Shown here one piece after another: positions 1 to 7,407 of a DNA stretch of 13,287 nucleotides (within the stretch, counting starts at the first letter, position 1; every line of letters starts with the position of its first letter). The notes under the pieces were generated by a model. That model was not told the origin of the DNA. It saw only the letters and a program-made list of their open reading frames with translations, and searched no databases. The stretch lies in contig JBBSEZ010000277.1 in the NCBI GenBank assembly GCA_038239195.1, positions 1 through 13,287 of the forward strand, written 5' to 3'. Position numbers and translations under genes: made by a program. The DNA is from JBBSEZ01 sp038239195. GTDB lineage: Bacteria > Planctomycetota > Planctomycetia > Gemmatales > Gemmataceae.

Positions 1-1
1 C

Positions 2-895
2 GGCGCGCTCGGCGAGCTCGGCCCCGAGGAGTTGCTGGCCGCGCGCGAGACGCTGCGCGACGTCGGCACCGGCATCTCCACGGTCCGCGAAGGCCAACGG
101 GCCTCGACGGGAGAGGTGCTCATCGCCAACCTCAAGAGACTACAAGAGGCGCTGCGCAGCCTGGAGGAGTTCGGCAAGGCCCACAGCGCGCGGCTCGGCC
201 AGGCGATGGAGCGGTTGCGCTACCGCGCCTATACCCTCGAGCGCGCCCTGGTGCTTGGCGCCACGGCGCGGCAGCGCCTGGCCGATGCCCGGCTTTACGT
301 CCTGCTGTCGCGCTCCGCCTGCGCCGCGGCGCTCGAATGGACGATCGCCGAGGCCGCCGGCGGCGGGGCGAACGTCGTGCAGTTGCGCGAGAAGGCCTTG
401 CCGGACCGCGAGTTGTTGGGCCTGGCGCGGCAGGCCCGCCAGTGGGCCCACCGGGCGGGGATGTTGTTTGTAGTGAACGATCGGCCCGACGTGGCCCGCC
501 TCGTCGAGGCCGATGGCGTTCACCTGGGCCAGGACGACATGCCGGTGCGGGAGGCGCGGCGCATCCTCGGCCCCGACGCCCTGATCGGCGTCAGCACGCA
601 CGATCTCGAGCAGGTGCGAAAGGCGATCTTCGATGGCGCCAGTTATCTCGGCGTCGGCCCGACGTTCCCCTCGGGCACCAAGGACTTCGACCGCTTTCCC
701 GGTCTCGAGTTCGTCCGCGCCGCTTTCGCGGAGACGGCCCTCCCCGCCTTTGCCATCGGCGGCATCAACGGACAGACCATCGCGCAGGCGGTGGCCGCGG
801 GCGCCCGGCGGGTGGCGGTCGGCGAGGCCATCGCCCGGGCCGAGAGCCCGCGGGCCGCCGCCGCGGCGCTCCTGGGTGCGCTGGCGAATGGGTGA
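2..895 (+). CDS. thiE: Thiamine-phosphate synthase, 5'-truncated by window edge
   Basis: ThiE joins the pyrimidine (HMP-PP) and thiazole (HET-P) halves to make thiamine phosphate in the cytoplasm. The reading frame is open to the window edge and the sequence before the first TTG is already family-like (ends LGPEELLAARETLRDVG), so the real start lies upstream. The first visible part (to about 280) is the helical N-terminal domain found in cyanobacterial and planctomycete ThiE, with GTGIS, ANLKRLQEALRSLEEF and LRYRAYTLE. The TIM-barrel synthase follows: VQLREK near 380, VNDRPD near 473, DGVHLGQDD near 513-540, GVSTHD near 588, YLGVGPTFPSGTKDFD near 644-690 (phosphate and substrate loop), and FAIGGI near 750. 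All expected active-site motifs are present and the C-terminus is complete (TGA). No other thiamine gene is visible. The domain call is from recognised family motifs. Confidence 0.93.
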   Translation, partial: GALGELGPEELLAARETLRDVGTGISTVREGQRASTGEVLIANLKRLQEALRSLEEFGKAHSARLGQAMERLRYRAYTLERALVLGATARQRLADARLYVLLSRSACAAALEWTIAEAAGGGANVVQLREKALPDRELLGLARQARQWAHRAGMLFVVNDRPDVARLVEADGVHLGQDDMPVREARRILGPDALIGVSTHDLEQVRKAIFDGASYLGVGPTFPSGTKDFDRFPGLEFVRAAFAETALPAFAIGGINGQTIAQAVAAGARRVAVGEAIARAESPRAAAAALLGALANG

Positions 896-959
896 TGGAC
901 GCGGCCCAAACCGGGCTGGTAAGATGGGCGGGCCGTCACTCTTTCCCGGGAGGCCTTTC

Positions 960-1288
960 ATGTCCGAGGGCGATTGGTCCCCGAACTGGTCCGCCGGGTG
1001 CGGGCCGGCGAGGACGCCGCCACGGAGTTGGTGCGCCGCTACGAGCCGGTCATCCGCCGGTCGGTCCGGCTGCCCCTCGGCGCCCACCTGCGGAGCTTCT
1101 GCGACTAGAAGTTCGCCGTCGGCTGTCGGCGGAGGAGCGCCGGTTGGCCGAGTTGCGTGCCCAGGGCCACGATTGGGCCCTCATCGCCCAGGAGGTGAAG
1201 GGGGGCCCCGAGGCCCTACGCAAGCAACTGGCGCGCGCTGGCCCGCATCGCGGAGCAACTGGGGCTCGACGAGGTGGACGACGAATGA
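960..1288 (+). pseudogene. Remnant of planctomycete ECF RNA polymerase sigma factor (internal deletion, frameshifts)
   Basis: The ATG at 960 begins MSEGDWSP; one base is missing near 981, and from 983 the next frame gives ELVRRVRAGEDAATELVRRY followed by EPVIRRSVRLPLGAHLRSFCD and a TAG at 1106. This matches the start of sigma-70 region 2 in planctomycete ECF factors. From 1108 a third frame gives EVRRRLSAEERRLAELRAQG then WALIAQEVKG and GPEALRKQLARA, the region 4 helix-turn-helix. A two-base loss in the GCGC run near 1230-1236 shifts the frame again, and the protein tail LARIAEQLGLDEVDDE ends at TGA 1286-1288. The stretch normally between these parts, including the conserved core of region 2 and the region 2-4 linker, is missing, so this cannot make a working sigma factor. 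Family assignment rests on motif recognition; the deletion is seen directly. Confidence 0.85.
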
Positions 1289-1330
1289 CGCACGGCCCCT
1301 GTCGCCGATGCGCCGAGCCGAGCTCGGCGG

Positions 1331-1486
1331 CTAAATGACCTGGTGCCCAAGATCGCCGACTGCGGCCTCGCCAGGCGCCTGGAGGGCGGCGCGGCCCAGG
1401 CCCAAAGCGGCGCCATCCTCGGCACCCCCAGCTACGTGGCCCCCGAGCAGGCCATCGGCAAGTCGGGGCGCCACAACCCGCCTTGA
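1331..1486 (+). pseudogene. Fragment of a Ser/Thr protein kinase (activation segment only)
   Basis: Frame 2 from about 1331 reads LVPKIADCGLARRLEGG, then AILGTPSYVAPEQAIGK, and stops at TGA 1484-1486. This is the kinase stretch from just before the metal-binding DFG motif (here DCG, so even the motif is altered) to the APE motif. Neither the upstream lobe (P-loop, lysine, HRD) nor the downstream lobe is present, and there is no start codon of its own. It begins about 45 nt after the sigma-factor remnant, in the same frame as that remnant's last part. Planctomycetes often carry an ECF sigma gene next to a membrane Ser/Thr kinase gene, so both pieces may come from one collapsed module. It resembles the same segment of the intact kinase at 11032 (GTPAYMAPEQASG). 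Confidence 0.8.
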
Positions 1487-1522
1487 CCGCCTCCTCGCCT
1501 TCCAAGTAGCCTTTTCTCTCCC

Positions 1523-1542
1523 CGGTCGCAGGGACGCGACCG
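1523..1542 (+). other. Leader hairpin upstream of the metallophosphoesterase gene
   Basis: Perfect 7-bp inverted repeat CGGTCGC / GCGACCG with a 6-nt loop, flanked by TCTCT and AGAGA that could extend it imperfectly. It ends 16 nt before the Shine-Dalgarno sequence at 1559. It could be the end of transcription from the decayed genes upstream or a leader element; there is no T-run after it. Confidence 0.35.
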
Positions 1543-1571
1543 AGCCCCCGAGAGAAGCAAGGAGGCACCCG

Positions 1572-2438
1572 ATGCCACTCCTCCCCCTGTGTACGCGCCG
1601 CCGATTCCTGCGCTTCGGCGCGGCCGCCCTGCTGAGCGGGACCGGCCTCGGCGCCTATAGCTATCGCATCGAGCCGCACTGGGTGGAGGTGGTGCGCCGC
1701 GAGCTGCCCGTCGCCGGCTTGCCCGCGGAGTGGGTGGGCAAGGTGCTCGTCCAGCTCAGCGACGTCCACGTCGGCCGTGCCGTCGAGGACGACTACTTGC
1801 TCGAGTCGTTCCAGCTTGCCCAGGCCCTCGAGCCGGACGTGGTGGTGCTGACCGGTGACTACATGACATGCACCCGGGGCGAGCAGATCGATCACGCCCT
1901 GCGCGTGCTGGAGCACGTGCCGCACGGCCGGGTCGCCACCCTGGCGGTGCTGGGCAATCACGACTACGGCACGTGCGCCCGCTACGCCGACGTCGCCGAC
2001 CGGATCGGCGCCGGGATGAAAGACCTTGGCATGGACGTGCTGCGCAACGAGGCGCGCTCGGTGCGCGGCCTCACCGTGGTGGGGCTCGACGACTACTGGG
2101 GCCCGAATTTCCGGCCCAATGAGGTGCTCATGGCGCAGGGCGAGGGCCGGTCCTCGCTGGTGCTGTGCCACAACCCCGACGCGGCCGACCTGCCCGTGTG
2201 GGGCCCGTATCGCGGCTGGATGCTGAGCGGGCACACGCACGGCGGGCAGTGCCGCCCGCCGCTGCTCGGCCCGCCCATCTTGCCCGTGAAGAACCGCCGC
2301 TACGTCGCCGGGGCGTATGACCTCGCAGGCGGGCGCCGCCTGTACGTGAACCGCGGTCTGGGGCACCTGATGCAACTGCGCTTCAACGTGCGGCCGGAGA
2401 TCACCGTCTTCACCCTGACGCGGGAGGGCCCCATTTAG
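1572..2438 (+). CDS. Exported calcineurin-like metallophosphoesterase (YkuE/LpxG-type)
   Basis: 288 aa. The ATG at 1572 is chosen because AAGGAGG (1559-1565) sits 6 nt upstream; the open frame extends further 5' only into the kinase fossil. The N-terminus CTRRRFLRFGAAALL resembles a twin-arginine signal, so the enzyme probably acts outside the cytoplasmic membrane or as a membrane-anchored protein. All dinuclear metal-site motifs are present: D64 and H66 (SDVHVG), D96 (LTGDY), N129-H130-D131 (GNHDYG), H200 (LCHNPD) and H221/H223 (SGHTHGGQ). This pattern and the length fit the YkuE/YaeI/LpxG branch, whose characterised members hydrolyse phosphate or pyrophosphate bonds, including UDP-diacylglucosamine; the actual substrate here is unknown. 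It is followed 95 nt later by recQ on the same strand, with no functional link apparent. Confidence 0.88.
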   Translation: MPLLPLCTRRRFLRFGAAALLSGTGLGAYSYRIEPHWVEVVRRELPVAGLPAEWVGKVLVQLSDVHVGRAVEDDYLLESFQLAQALEPDVVVLTGDYMTCTRGEQIDHALRVLEHVPHGRVATLAVLGNHDYGTCARYADVADRIGAGMKDLGMDVLRNEARSVRGLTVVGLDDYWGPNFRPNEVLMAQGEGRSSLVLCHNPDAADLPVWGPYRGWMLSGHTHGGQCRPPLLGPPILPVKNRRYVAGAYDLAGGRRLYVNRGLGHLMQLRFNVRPEITVFTLTREGPI

Positions 2439-2520
2439 CCGACGGTGAGTTCCGCTCGTGGCACCGGGCCGCCCAACTGCCCTTCTCAACCGCCAGCCGG
2501 TCGGGCATGATAAAGCGCTC

Positions 2521-2527
2521 AAGGAGA
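2521..2527 (+). promoter_or_regulatory. Shine-Dalgarno site fixing the recQ start
   Basis: AAGGAGA lies 6 nt before the ATG at 2534. The in-frame ATG 27 nt upstream (2507) has no such site, so 2534 is the preferred start. Confidence 0.65.
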
Positions 2528-2533
2528 CGACCC

Positions 2534-4768
2534 ATGCCCCCCCCCACCGCTGCGCCGCTCGATAAACTGCGGGACGCGATCGCCCGCCACTGGGGCTTTC
2601 GCGAGCTCCGGCCGATGCAGGAGCAGGCCATGCGCGCCGTGCTCTCCGGGCGAGATTCGCTCGTCGTGTTGCCCACCGGCGGCGGCAAGTCGCTCTGCTA
2701 CCAGGCGCCCGCCGTGCTGCGCGGCGGTACCACCGTCGTCGTCTCCCCCCTCATCGCGCTGATGAAGGACCAGGTCGATGGCCTGCGCGCCAACGACGTG
2801 GCCGCCGCCCAGCTCGACAGCTCGCTCAGCCCCGCCGAGCGCTTCGCCACGGAGATCGACCTGCGCGAGGGCAGGATCAACCTGCTGTTCGTCTCGCCCG
2901 AGCGCCTCGTGCAGACCGACCTCTACCGCATCCTCCAGCAGATCGAGGTGCGCACCTTCGCCATCGACGAGGCCCACTGCATCAGCCACTGGGGCCACGA
3001 TTTTCGCCCCGAGTACCGCCAGCTTTCGCGCCTGCGCGAGTTCTTCCCCGGCGCCTCCGTCCACGCCTACACCGCCACCGCAACGGAGCAGGTGCGCCGC
3101 GACATCATCGCCCAGCTCGCCTTGCAGGGCCCCGAGGTGCTCGTCGGCAACTTCGACCGGCCCAACCTCACCTATCGCGTGTTGCCGCGGCACGACCTGA
3201 TGCGCCAGGTCGTCGAGGTGCTCGACCGCCACAAGGACGAGGCCGGCATTATTTACTGTCTCTCGCGCAAGGAGGTCGATGAGCTGGCGGCGGCGCTCCA
3301 GAAGCGCGGCGTGAGCGCCCTGCCCTACCACGCCGGCATGCAGAGCGAGCAGCGCCAGGCGACACAGGAGGAGTTCTTGCAGGAGCGCTGCGACGTGATC
3401 GTGGCGACGGTGGCGTTCGGCATGGGCATCGATCGCTCGAACGTCCGCTTCGTGTTGCACGCCGGCCTGCCGCGCTCGCTGGAGCACTACCAGCAGGAGG
3501 CGGGCCGGGCCGGGCGCGACAGCCTCGAGGCCGAGTGCGTCCTGCTCTACTCCGGCGCCGACGTCATGAGCTGGCGCTCGCGGATTCAAAACCCGCGCGA
3601 CCAGGAAACGCCGCCCGACCCGGAGCACGTCGCCTCGGGGCTCAAGCACCTGGACGAGATGGACCGCTACGCGCGCGGGGCAACGTGCCGGCATAAGGCC
3701 CTCGTGCAGTATTTCGGCCAGGCGTATGAAGCGCCGTCGTGTAACGCCTGCGACCTGTGCCTGGGCGATACCGAGGAGGTGCCCGAGGCAGGGGTGGTGG
3801 CGCAGAAGATCCTGTCGTGCGTGGCGCGCGTCAAGGAGAGCTTCGGCATCGGGCACGTCATCGAGGTGCTGCGCGGCCAGAACAGCCTCAAGATCCAGCA
3901 GCGCGGGCACGACAAGCTGACGACGTTCGGCATCCTCAAGGACCACAACAAGGCCGACCTGCGCGACTGGGTCTACCAGCTCATCGGCCAGCAAGTGCTG
4001 ATGCAGGTCGGCGACGAGTACCCCCTGCTGCGCCTCAACGCGGCCTCGTGGGAGGTGATGCGCGGCGAACGGGCCGTCCGGCTGGTGCAGCTCGTGCGGC
4101 GCAAGAAGGGCGAGAAGCCGCAGAAGTCGCAGGCCGCTGCCGCCTCATGGGAAGGGGTCGATCAGGCGCTGTTCGACGCCCTGCGCAACCTGCGCAAGGA
4201 GCTGGCCAGCGAGCGCCAGGTCCCGCCCTACGTGATCTTCAGCGACGCCACGCTCCGGGAGCTGGCGACGGTGCGGCCGACCGCGCTGGAAAAGATGCGC
4301 GCCGTCTACGGCGTCGGCGATGCGAAGTTGCGCGATTTCGGGGCCCGTTTTCTCGCCGTCATCGTGAAGCACTGTAGCGAACATGGCGTGGCCGCCGACG
4401 TGCCGCGCCCCGCTGCCCCAACCGAGGAGAAGGGCGCCGCGGAACCGCGGGTCAGCACCGCCGCCGCGTCGCTGCGCCGGGAGAGGGCCAACGACCTGTT
4501 TCGGCAGGGGGCGGCGATCGAGGACGTGATGCACCAGATGGGCCTGAAGCGCGGCACGATCGGCGATTACCTCGCCGACTTCGTCCGCAGCGAAAGGCCG
4601 GCGTCGATCGAGGCGTGGGTGGACAACGTGACGTGCGAGCGCGTGGCCGAGGCGGCGCGCCAGGTGGGCACGGACCGGCTCAAGCCGATCTTTTTGGCGC
4701 TGGGGGAGAAGGTGGAGTACGACGTGATCCGGCTGGTGGTGGCGCACTTGCAGGGGCAGGAGGGGTAG
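2534..4768 (+). CDS. recQ: ATP-dependent DNA helicase RecQ
   Basis: 744 aa. RecQ is a 3'-5' superfamily 2 DNA helicase acting in recombination repair and fork rescue. Helicase motifs in order: LPTGGGKSLCYQAPA with Walker A K52, VVVSPLIALMKDQ, D145-E-A-H-C followed by ISHWGHDFRPEYRQL (RecQ-specific aromatic loop), TATATEQVRRDI, FDRPNLTYRV, YHAGM, and ATVAFGMGIDRSNVRF with QQEAGRAGRD. The RQC zinc site is complete: C385, C403, C406, C409, matching the E. coli spacing within one residue. A winged-helix segment and an HRDC domain (about 542-615, with FSDATLRELA and YGVGDAKLRDFGARF) follow. The last 100 residues carry a helix-turn-helix segment (DLFRQGAAIEDVMHQMGLKR) of the RecQ C-terminal HTH type. 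Start chosen from the AAGGAGA site at 2521. The gene is intact and ends 38 nt from a convergent gene. Confidence 0.97.
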   Translation: MPPPTAAPLDKLRDAIARHWGFRELRPMQEQAMRAVLSGRDSLVVLPTGGGKSLCYQAPAVLRGGTTVVVSPLIALMKDQVDGLRANDVAAAQLDSSLSPAERFATEIDLREGRINLLFVSPERLVQTDLYRILQQIEVRTFAIDEAHCISHWGHDFRPEYRQLSRLREFFPGASVHAYTATATEQVRRDIIAQLALQGPEVLVGNFDRPNLTYRVLPRHDLMRQVVEVLDRHKDEAGIIYCLSRKEVDELAAALQKRGVSALPYHAGMQSEQRQATQEEFLQERCDVIVATVAFGMGIDRSNVRFVLHAGLPRSLEHYQQEAGRAGRDSLEAECVLLYSGADVMSWRSRIQNPRDQETPPDPEHVASGLKHLDEMDRYARGATCRHKALVQYFGQAYEAPSCNACDLCLGDTEEVPEAGVVAQKILSCVARVKESFGIGHVIEVLRGQNSLKIQQRGHDKLTTFGILKDHNKADLRDWVYQLIGQQVLMQVGDEYPLLRLNAASWEVMRGERAVRLVQLVRRKKGEKPQKSQAAAASWEGVDQALFDALRNLRKELASERQVPPYVIFSDATLRELATVRPTALEKMRAVYGVGDAKLRDFGARFLAVIVKHCSEHGVAADVPRPAAPTEEKGAAEPRVSTAAASLRRERANDLFRQGAAIEDVMHQMGLKRGTIGDYLADFVRSERPASIEAWVDNVTCERVAEAARQVGTDRLKPIFLALGEKVEYDVIRLVVAHLQGQEG

Positions 4769-4806
4769 GCCCTACTTGCCGCCGTTCCCAGGCAGGACCA
4801 GGCCCC

Positions 4807-5256
4807 TCAAGGCCGGGCACGCCGGAGCACCCAGCGGCCCTGGCCGCTGCGCAGTGGGGCCACGTGACTGGTCGGCAACGGGCCCGACGTGGCGTGCGTC
4901 ACGACGAGGCCGTCCCCGTCGAGGCGCAGCACGCCGTACAGCAAGGGGACGTCGCCGGGCCGGTAGGCCATGTCGATGCGCGAGCCATCCTTCGGGTGGA
5001 TGGTGATGAGGTAGGGCGTCGTCGAACCGACCTTGCTGGTTTGCGACCAGGCGCCTCGGTTGATGCGAACCGTTTCCCACACGTGGCCGGGGCCGCCCTG
5101 CACGCGGCCCCCGACGACGTGGCGCTCGACGACCCAGGTGCCCTCCATCTGCCGGCGCACGGTTTCCGCGTCCGGTGGCTTCTTCGCCCTCGGCAGCGGG
5201 GCGGGCGCGAAGGCCGCCGACAGGACGGCCAACAACGGCAACACGAAGCGGAGCAT
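4807..5256 (-). CDS. Small exported TIGR03067-like protein
   Basis: 149 aa, function unknown. The ATG at 5254-5256 is preceded by GGGAG (5265-5269, 8 nt spacing). The N-terminus MLRFVLPLLAVLSAAFAPAP is a signal peptide with a motif (AFAPAPLP) that recurs in the protein at 8645-9481. The mature part starts with MEGTWVVERHVVGGR, the short beta-strand opening typical of TIGR03067, a planctomycete-rich family of small exported proteins of lipocalin-like size. Later strands include WETVRINRGAW, TIHPKDGSRIDMAY and PLLYGVLRLDGDGLVV, which fit the family pattern of an ingredient strand followed by a ligand- or heat-stable barrel strand, and it ends GRWVLRRARP. It is convergent with recQ and lies about 170 nt downstream of the hairpin that follows the LRR gene. 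Family membership is from motif resemblance, not a search. Confidence 0.72.
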   Translation of the reverse strand: MLRFVLPLLAVLSAAFAPAPLPRAKKPPDAETVRRQMEGTWVVERHVVGGRVQGGPGHVWETVRINRGAWSQTSKVGSTTPYLITIHPKDGSRIDMAYRPGDVPLLYGVLRLDGDGLVVTHATSGPLPTSHVAPLRSGQGRWVLRRARP

Positions 5257-5423
5257 GACAGAGGCTCCCGCGTGCGGCGGACGGGGCGGTCGGACCACGC
5301 CGCCCTGCGTCATGGTAACAGGGGCGCGAGTCTGGACACTACCAACGAGAACGTGGGGGCGTCCCGCGATTCTCCCCGGGCTGGGGCCAAACATCCGGGC
5401 CCCCTGGGCGGTAGCCGCGTTCG

Positions 5424-5464
5424 CCAAGAACGCGGGGAGCGAGGCGCGCTCCCCGCGTTCTTGG
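5424..5464 (-). terminator. Long perfect hairpin downstream of the LRR gene
   Basis: A perfect 18-bp stem: CCAAGAACGCGGGGAGCG (5424-5441), loop AGGCG, then its exact complement (5447-5464). It lies 50 nt past the TAG of the LRR gene on the minus strand and 168 nt before the next gene's start. A terminator role fits its position, but there is no T-run on either side, so an mRNA 3' stabiliser or a dispersed palindromic repeat is possible. Confidence 0.6.
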
Positions 5465-5478
5465 TGGGCTTGCCGGCC

Positions 5479-5496
5479 GCCGCAGTCCGCTGCGGC
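5479..5496 (-). other. Second small hairpin 3' of the LRR gene
   Basis: Stem GCCGCAG / CTGCGGC (7 bp) with a 4-nt loop, lying between the LRR stop codon and the 18-bp hairpin. It may act with it as a tandem termination or processing structure. Confidence 0.35.
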
Positions 5497-5513
5497 CACT
5501 GGGCCAGCCACCG

Positions 5514-7100
5514 CTACATCCGAAATACGGCATACATGCAACTGAAGAAGACCGGGACCGGCACCTCGTTCTGGGAGACACAGCGCCCGAACGCGGCCAC
5601 CGTCCGGGCGAGGAGGTAGTGGAGGGCCCCGCCGGGATCGAGCGGTTTCCGCTCGGAGAACCGAGCGCGCACCTCCGCGGCCTCCGGGAACGAAGGCGCT
5701 TCGTGTTCCTCCAGCGGCCCGCCGTACGAGGACTCCTGATGTGGCTCGAACGGTTCCTTCATGCTCTGGGTCGAGACGTGGTACTCCCCGTCCCATTGGA
5801 GGTCTGGTCGGATGCGGAGATAGATCGACGTGGCGTCGCTGTGCCGGGCGCTGGCCCCGATGGCCTCTTGGAGCCCGGCTGCGAGCGCCGTCTGGTAGCG
5901 GTGGAACAGCAGGTCATCGATGGCTTTCGCTGCCGCTTCGCCGGCGTACTTGCAGCAATCTTTCCGGAACGCGGCTTCGAGCCCTTCGTAGTCCCGACGC
6001 CGGACGTACTGCCACATCGAGAACAAGTGTTGCTGTCGCAGGCCGTCCCAGGAGAGGCCTTTCCAGGAGGTGTTACCCTGCCAGGGACTAATGAACTCGG
6101 TGTCCCAATCGACAATTCCGACCTTCTGCTCGAATGCCTGCCGGTAGGCGGGCAGGTTCCGGAGCTCGGCAACTGTCCTATAGCTCGGAGGGTTGACCTG
6201 GCGCGCGTAGTTCAGGCGGAGCCATTTCAGCCGAGACAGCCAGGGCCACCGTAACACCTCGTCCCACGCCTCGATCGAGAAGGCGGTCCGGCCCAGGTCG
6301 AGTCGTTCCAGTCCGGTCAGGTTCGGCGACTGTCCGAGGGCGCGGATAGTCTCGAGGTCCATTTCCGGTTGGTTGCCTTCATCCCCCGCGTTGGTCAAGG
6401 TCAGCTTTCTCAGCTTTTGCAAGTGCGGTGACGTGGCGATGGCGCTCAAAATCTTGCGGGAAGGCCCGCGCCACGAGCCATCGACGTTGACGGCCAACTC
6501 CCGCAGTTCCGCCCGGTGCGGCGAGTGCATCGCTTCGACGATCACGTTCTCGTCGGCGAGGTTCCCGTTTCGGTCGTGGTGCAGAATGAGCGTGCGCAGG
6601 TTCGCCAGATGGGGCGACGCGAGGATGGTCCCCAAGAGATCGTTTTCAAAGGCGTAGAGATACCAGAGCTCCAGCCCGGTCAATCGACCCAGGTCCGGTA
6701 GCGCTTTCACCACCTCACTGAGGTCGCAGAACTGCGACGTGTCTCGGAGGTGGCGGATCGGGGCTTTCTGGAGAACGGCGAGGACCTCGTCGCGTGGCCT
6801 TTCGAGGCACATCTCGACGCGTTCGATAAAGCCTCGGCGATAGTGCCATTCGCGAACGTCTCAGCCGAGTTCCTCCGCCCAGGCCCAGCCGTAGTGCCGC
6901 AGCAATTCCTGCTCGCGGTCTCGCAGCTCGGGACGCCGTGGATCATTGGCCGCCATCTTGTCGAGCGAACACTGCAAGCGGATGAACTCGGCCCGCGCGG
7001 GGACTTGATGGTCGTCCAGCCAGTCCGCGTAGACCAGGCGCGGTGTGTCGTCATCCGGGGCTTCAATGATCGACTGGAGAAAGGCTTCGTCGGAAGTCAT
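5514..7100 (-). pseudogene. TIGR02996-domain leucine-rich-repeat protein, interrupted by an in-frame TGA
   Basis: The ATG at 7098-7100 opens MTSDEAFLQSIIEAPDDD, then PRLVYADWLDDH and RAEFIRLQC, the TIGR02996 repeat-companion domain common in Gemmata-type planctomycetes. After 79 residues (ending WAWAEELG) a TGA at 6861-6863 stops it. The same frame continues without shift as DVREWHYRRGFIERVEM, the conserved WxxRRGFxERV segment that normally follows, and then three leucine-rich repeats (LASPHLANLRTLIL, IATSPHLQKLRKLTL, LGQSPNLTGLERLDL). The last ~210 residues are of a kind I do not recognise. Without the TGA the product would be about 528 aa. Codon third positions look less strongly G/C than in recQ. 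The short N-terminal piece or a C-terminal piece from the ATG at 6812 could still be made. Function of the family is unknown; repeats suggest protein binding. A single-base nonsense change is the simplest reading; sequencing error is the alternative. Confidence 0.83.
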
Positions 7101-7407
7101 GAGCCCTTCGCCCTCCAACTCCGCGCAGTCCGAACTGGTGAGTATCTCTCAGCGCCTGCGATGTGAAGAAGAACATCCTCCCGCGCCGCGGGCCCTCGGT
7201 CAACCCTCGGGAGGGGCTCCTCGCGCCCACGCTGGGGAGGCGGAACCGGGCGAGGCTCGCCCCCCGGGCGCCGGAGCGGAAGGAGGGAGGCCCCGTCAGG
7301 CGGGACGGCACAAACCCGGTCGCGCCGATCGGCGGCGTGTTCGCCTCGGCCGGGCGGGGCGGTATGGCGGAACGGAAGCGGCGGAAGTGCGGGGAGGGTC
7401 AGGCGCC
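7101..7407. other. Intergenic region with two short palindromes
   Basis: No gene is supported here. It holds GGGCGAG-G-CTCGCCC (7248-7262) and the 12-bp palindrome CGCCGATCGGCG (7323-7334), either of which could help end transcription of the gene at 7408-7857, plus the likely promoter of the LRR gene near 7141-7170. Confidence 0.5.
7141..7170 (-). promoter_or_regulatory. Candidate promoter of the LRR gene
   Basis: On the minus strand, TTCTTC (7165-7170) and GATACT (7141-7146) are 18 nt apart, and the -10 box lies about 40 nt before the ATG at 7100. The -35 match is weak. Confidence 0.25.

Noticed and set aside
1050..2522. A 490-codon minus-strand frame across the fossils and the phosphoesterase gene
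   Set aside because: It overlaps a clear gene with Shine-Dalgarno site and complete metal motifs; the minus-strand product has no recognisable motif.
2507..2533. Upstream ATG (2507) as the recQ start
   Set aside because: It lacks a Shine-Dalgarno site, whereas AAGGAGA is well placed for the ATG at 2534; the extra nine residues (MIKRSRRRP) are not family-like.
2519..3994. A 491-codon open frame antisense to recQ
   Set aside because: RecQ is unambiguous on the other strand; the antisense product is low-complexity (HDVGAGVEQ-type) with no family resemblance.
6861..6863. TGA as selenocysteine or a programmed readthrough codon
   Set aside because: The protein is not a known selenoprotein family, no SECIS-like hairpin is obvious just after it, and TGA serves as a normal stop for several genes here. 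Nonsense mutation is simpler.
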